Both the position numbers and the translations under genes were made by a program. Below, piece by piece: positions 31,907 to 31,914 of a stretch of 31,914 bases of DNA. Within the stretch, counting starts at the first letter, position 1; every line of letters begins with the position of its first letter. The stretch spans positions 3,448 to 35,361 of the forward strand of contig CALSCQ010000359.1 in the NCBI GenBank assembly GCA_943704525.1, written 5' to 3'. This DNA is from Pigoraptor vietnamica (Eukaryota > Opisthokonta > Filasterea). The notes under the pieces were generated by a model. That model saw nothing but the letters and a program-made list of their open reading frames with translations. It was not told the DNA's origin and ran no database searches.

Positions 31907-31914
31907 GGGGGGGG
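31907..31914. other. poly-G contig end
   Basis: A run of G8 ends the sequence inside a DCC1 intron. With the poly-C start it is best read as an assembly artefact. Confidence 0.7.

Overview
The window is nuclear DNA of a GC-rich, intron-rich, mitochondriate and flagellated or ciliated eukaryote, most likely a unicellular protist. The evidence is about 60 short GT-AG (two GC-AG) introns that keep reading frame exactly, a Pol III tRNA-Asp gene, cilium or centriole genes (Chibby, CEP95), and mitochondrially targeted proteins. The standard code applies: TGA, TAA and TAG end recognisable genes. I cannot place the lineage. Poly-C (30) at the left end and poly-G (8) at the right end look like assembly artefacts, so this is probably a whole contig.

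Layout, left to right: (1) 43-1835 minus, an intronless 2OG-Fe(II) oxygenase with its frame interrupted at G-runs. (2) 1836-3215, a CA microsatellite and a purine-rich tract. (3) 3216-4439 minus, a four-finger KLF/EGR/WT1-like C2H2 factor, preceded by a cluster of CCATAGTGA repeats. (4) 5372-7519 minus, a hyccin/FAM126 orthologue, divergent from (5) 8081-8916 plus, mitoribosomal protein mL40, across a promoter holding a perfect CRE palindrome. (6) 9220-10075 minus, Chibby. (7) 10545-13735 minus, an 892-residue coiled-coil protein. (8) 14123-14194 minus, tRNA-Asp(GUC). (9) 14411-16039 plus, a SAP-domain protein. (10) 16371-18218 minus, RNase H1 with a mitochondrial and a probable nuclear start. 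(11) 18454-19965 plus, a mitochondrial crotonase-fold protein, followed by a 33-bp hairpin flanked by 7-bp direct repeats. (12) 20403-21308 plus, an unrecognised small protein. (13) 21451-23648 minus, a WDR13 orthologue with an added N-terminal membrane anchor. (14) 23638-27693 minus, a VASt-PX-ankyrin fusion protein. (15) 28266-30681 plus, CEP95, sharing a promoter with 14 that holds an RFX X-box-like site between two CCAAT boxes. (16) 30885-31895 minus, the 3' part of DCC1, cut by the contig end.

The genes are housekeeping and do not form one pathway. Two loose themes appear: cilium/centriole (Chibby, CEP95, perhaps the coiled-coil protein) and phosphoinositide/sterol membrane identity (hyccin, VASt-PX-ANK). 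The most unusual items are the VASt-PX-ANK architecture, its overlap with the start of the WDR13-like gene, the membrane-tethered WDR13, a stop-free GC-AG intron inside a WD40 blade, the phased CCATAGTGA cluster and the tiny palindromic insertion. Exons were joined by eye using phase and family alignment from memory; no search was run.
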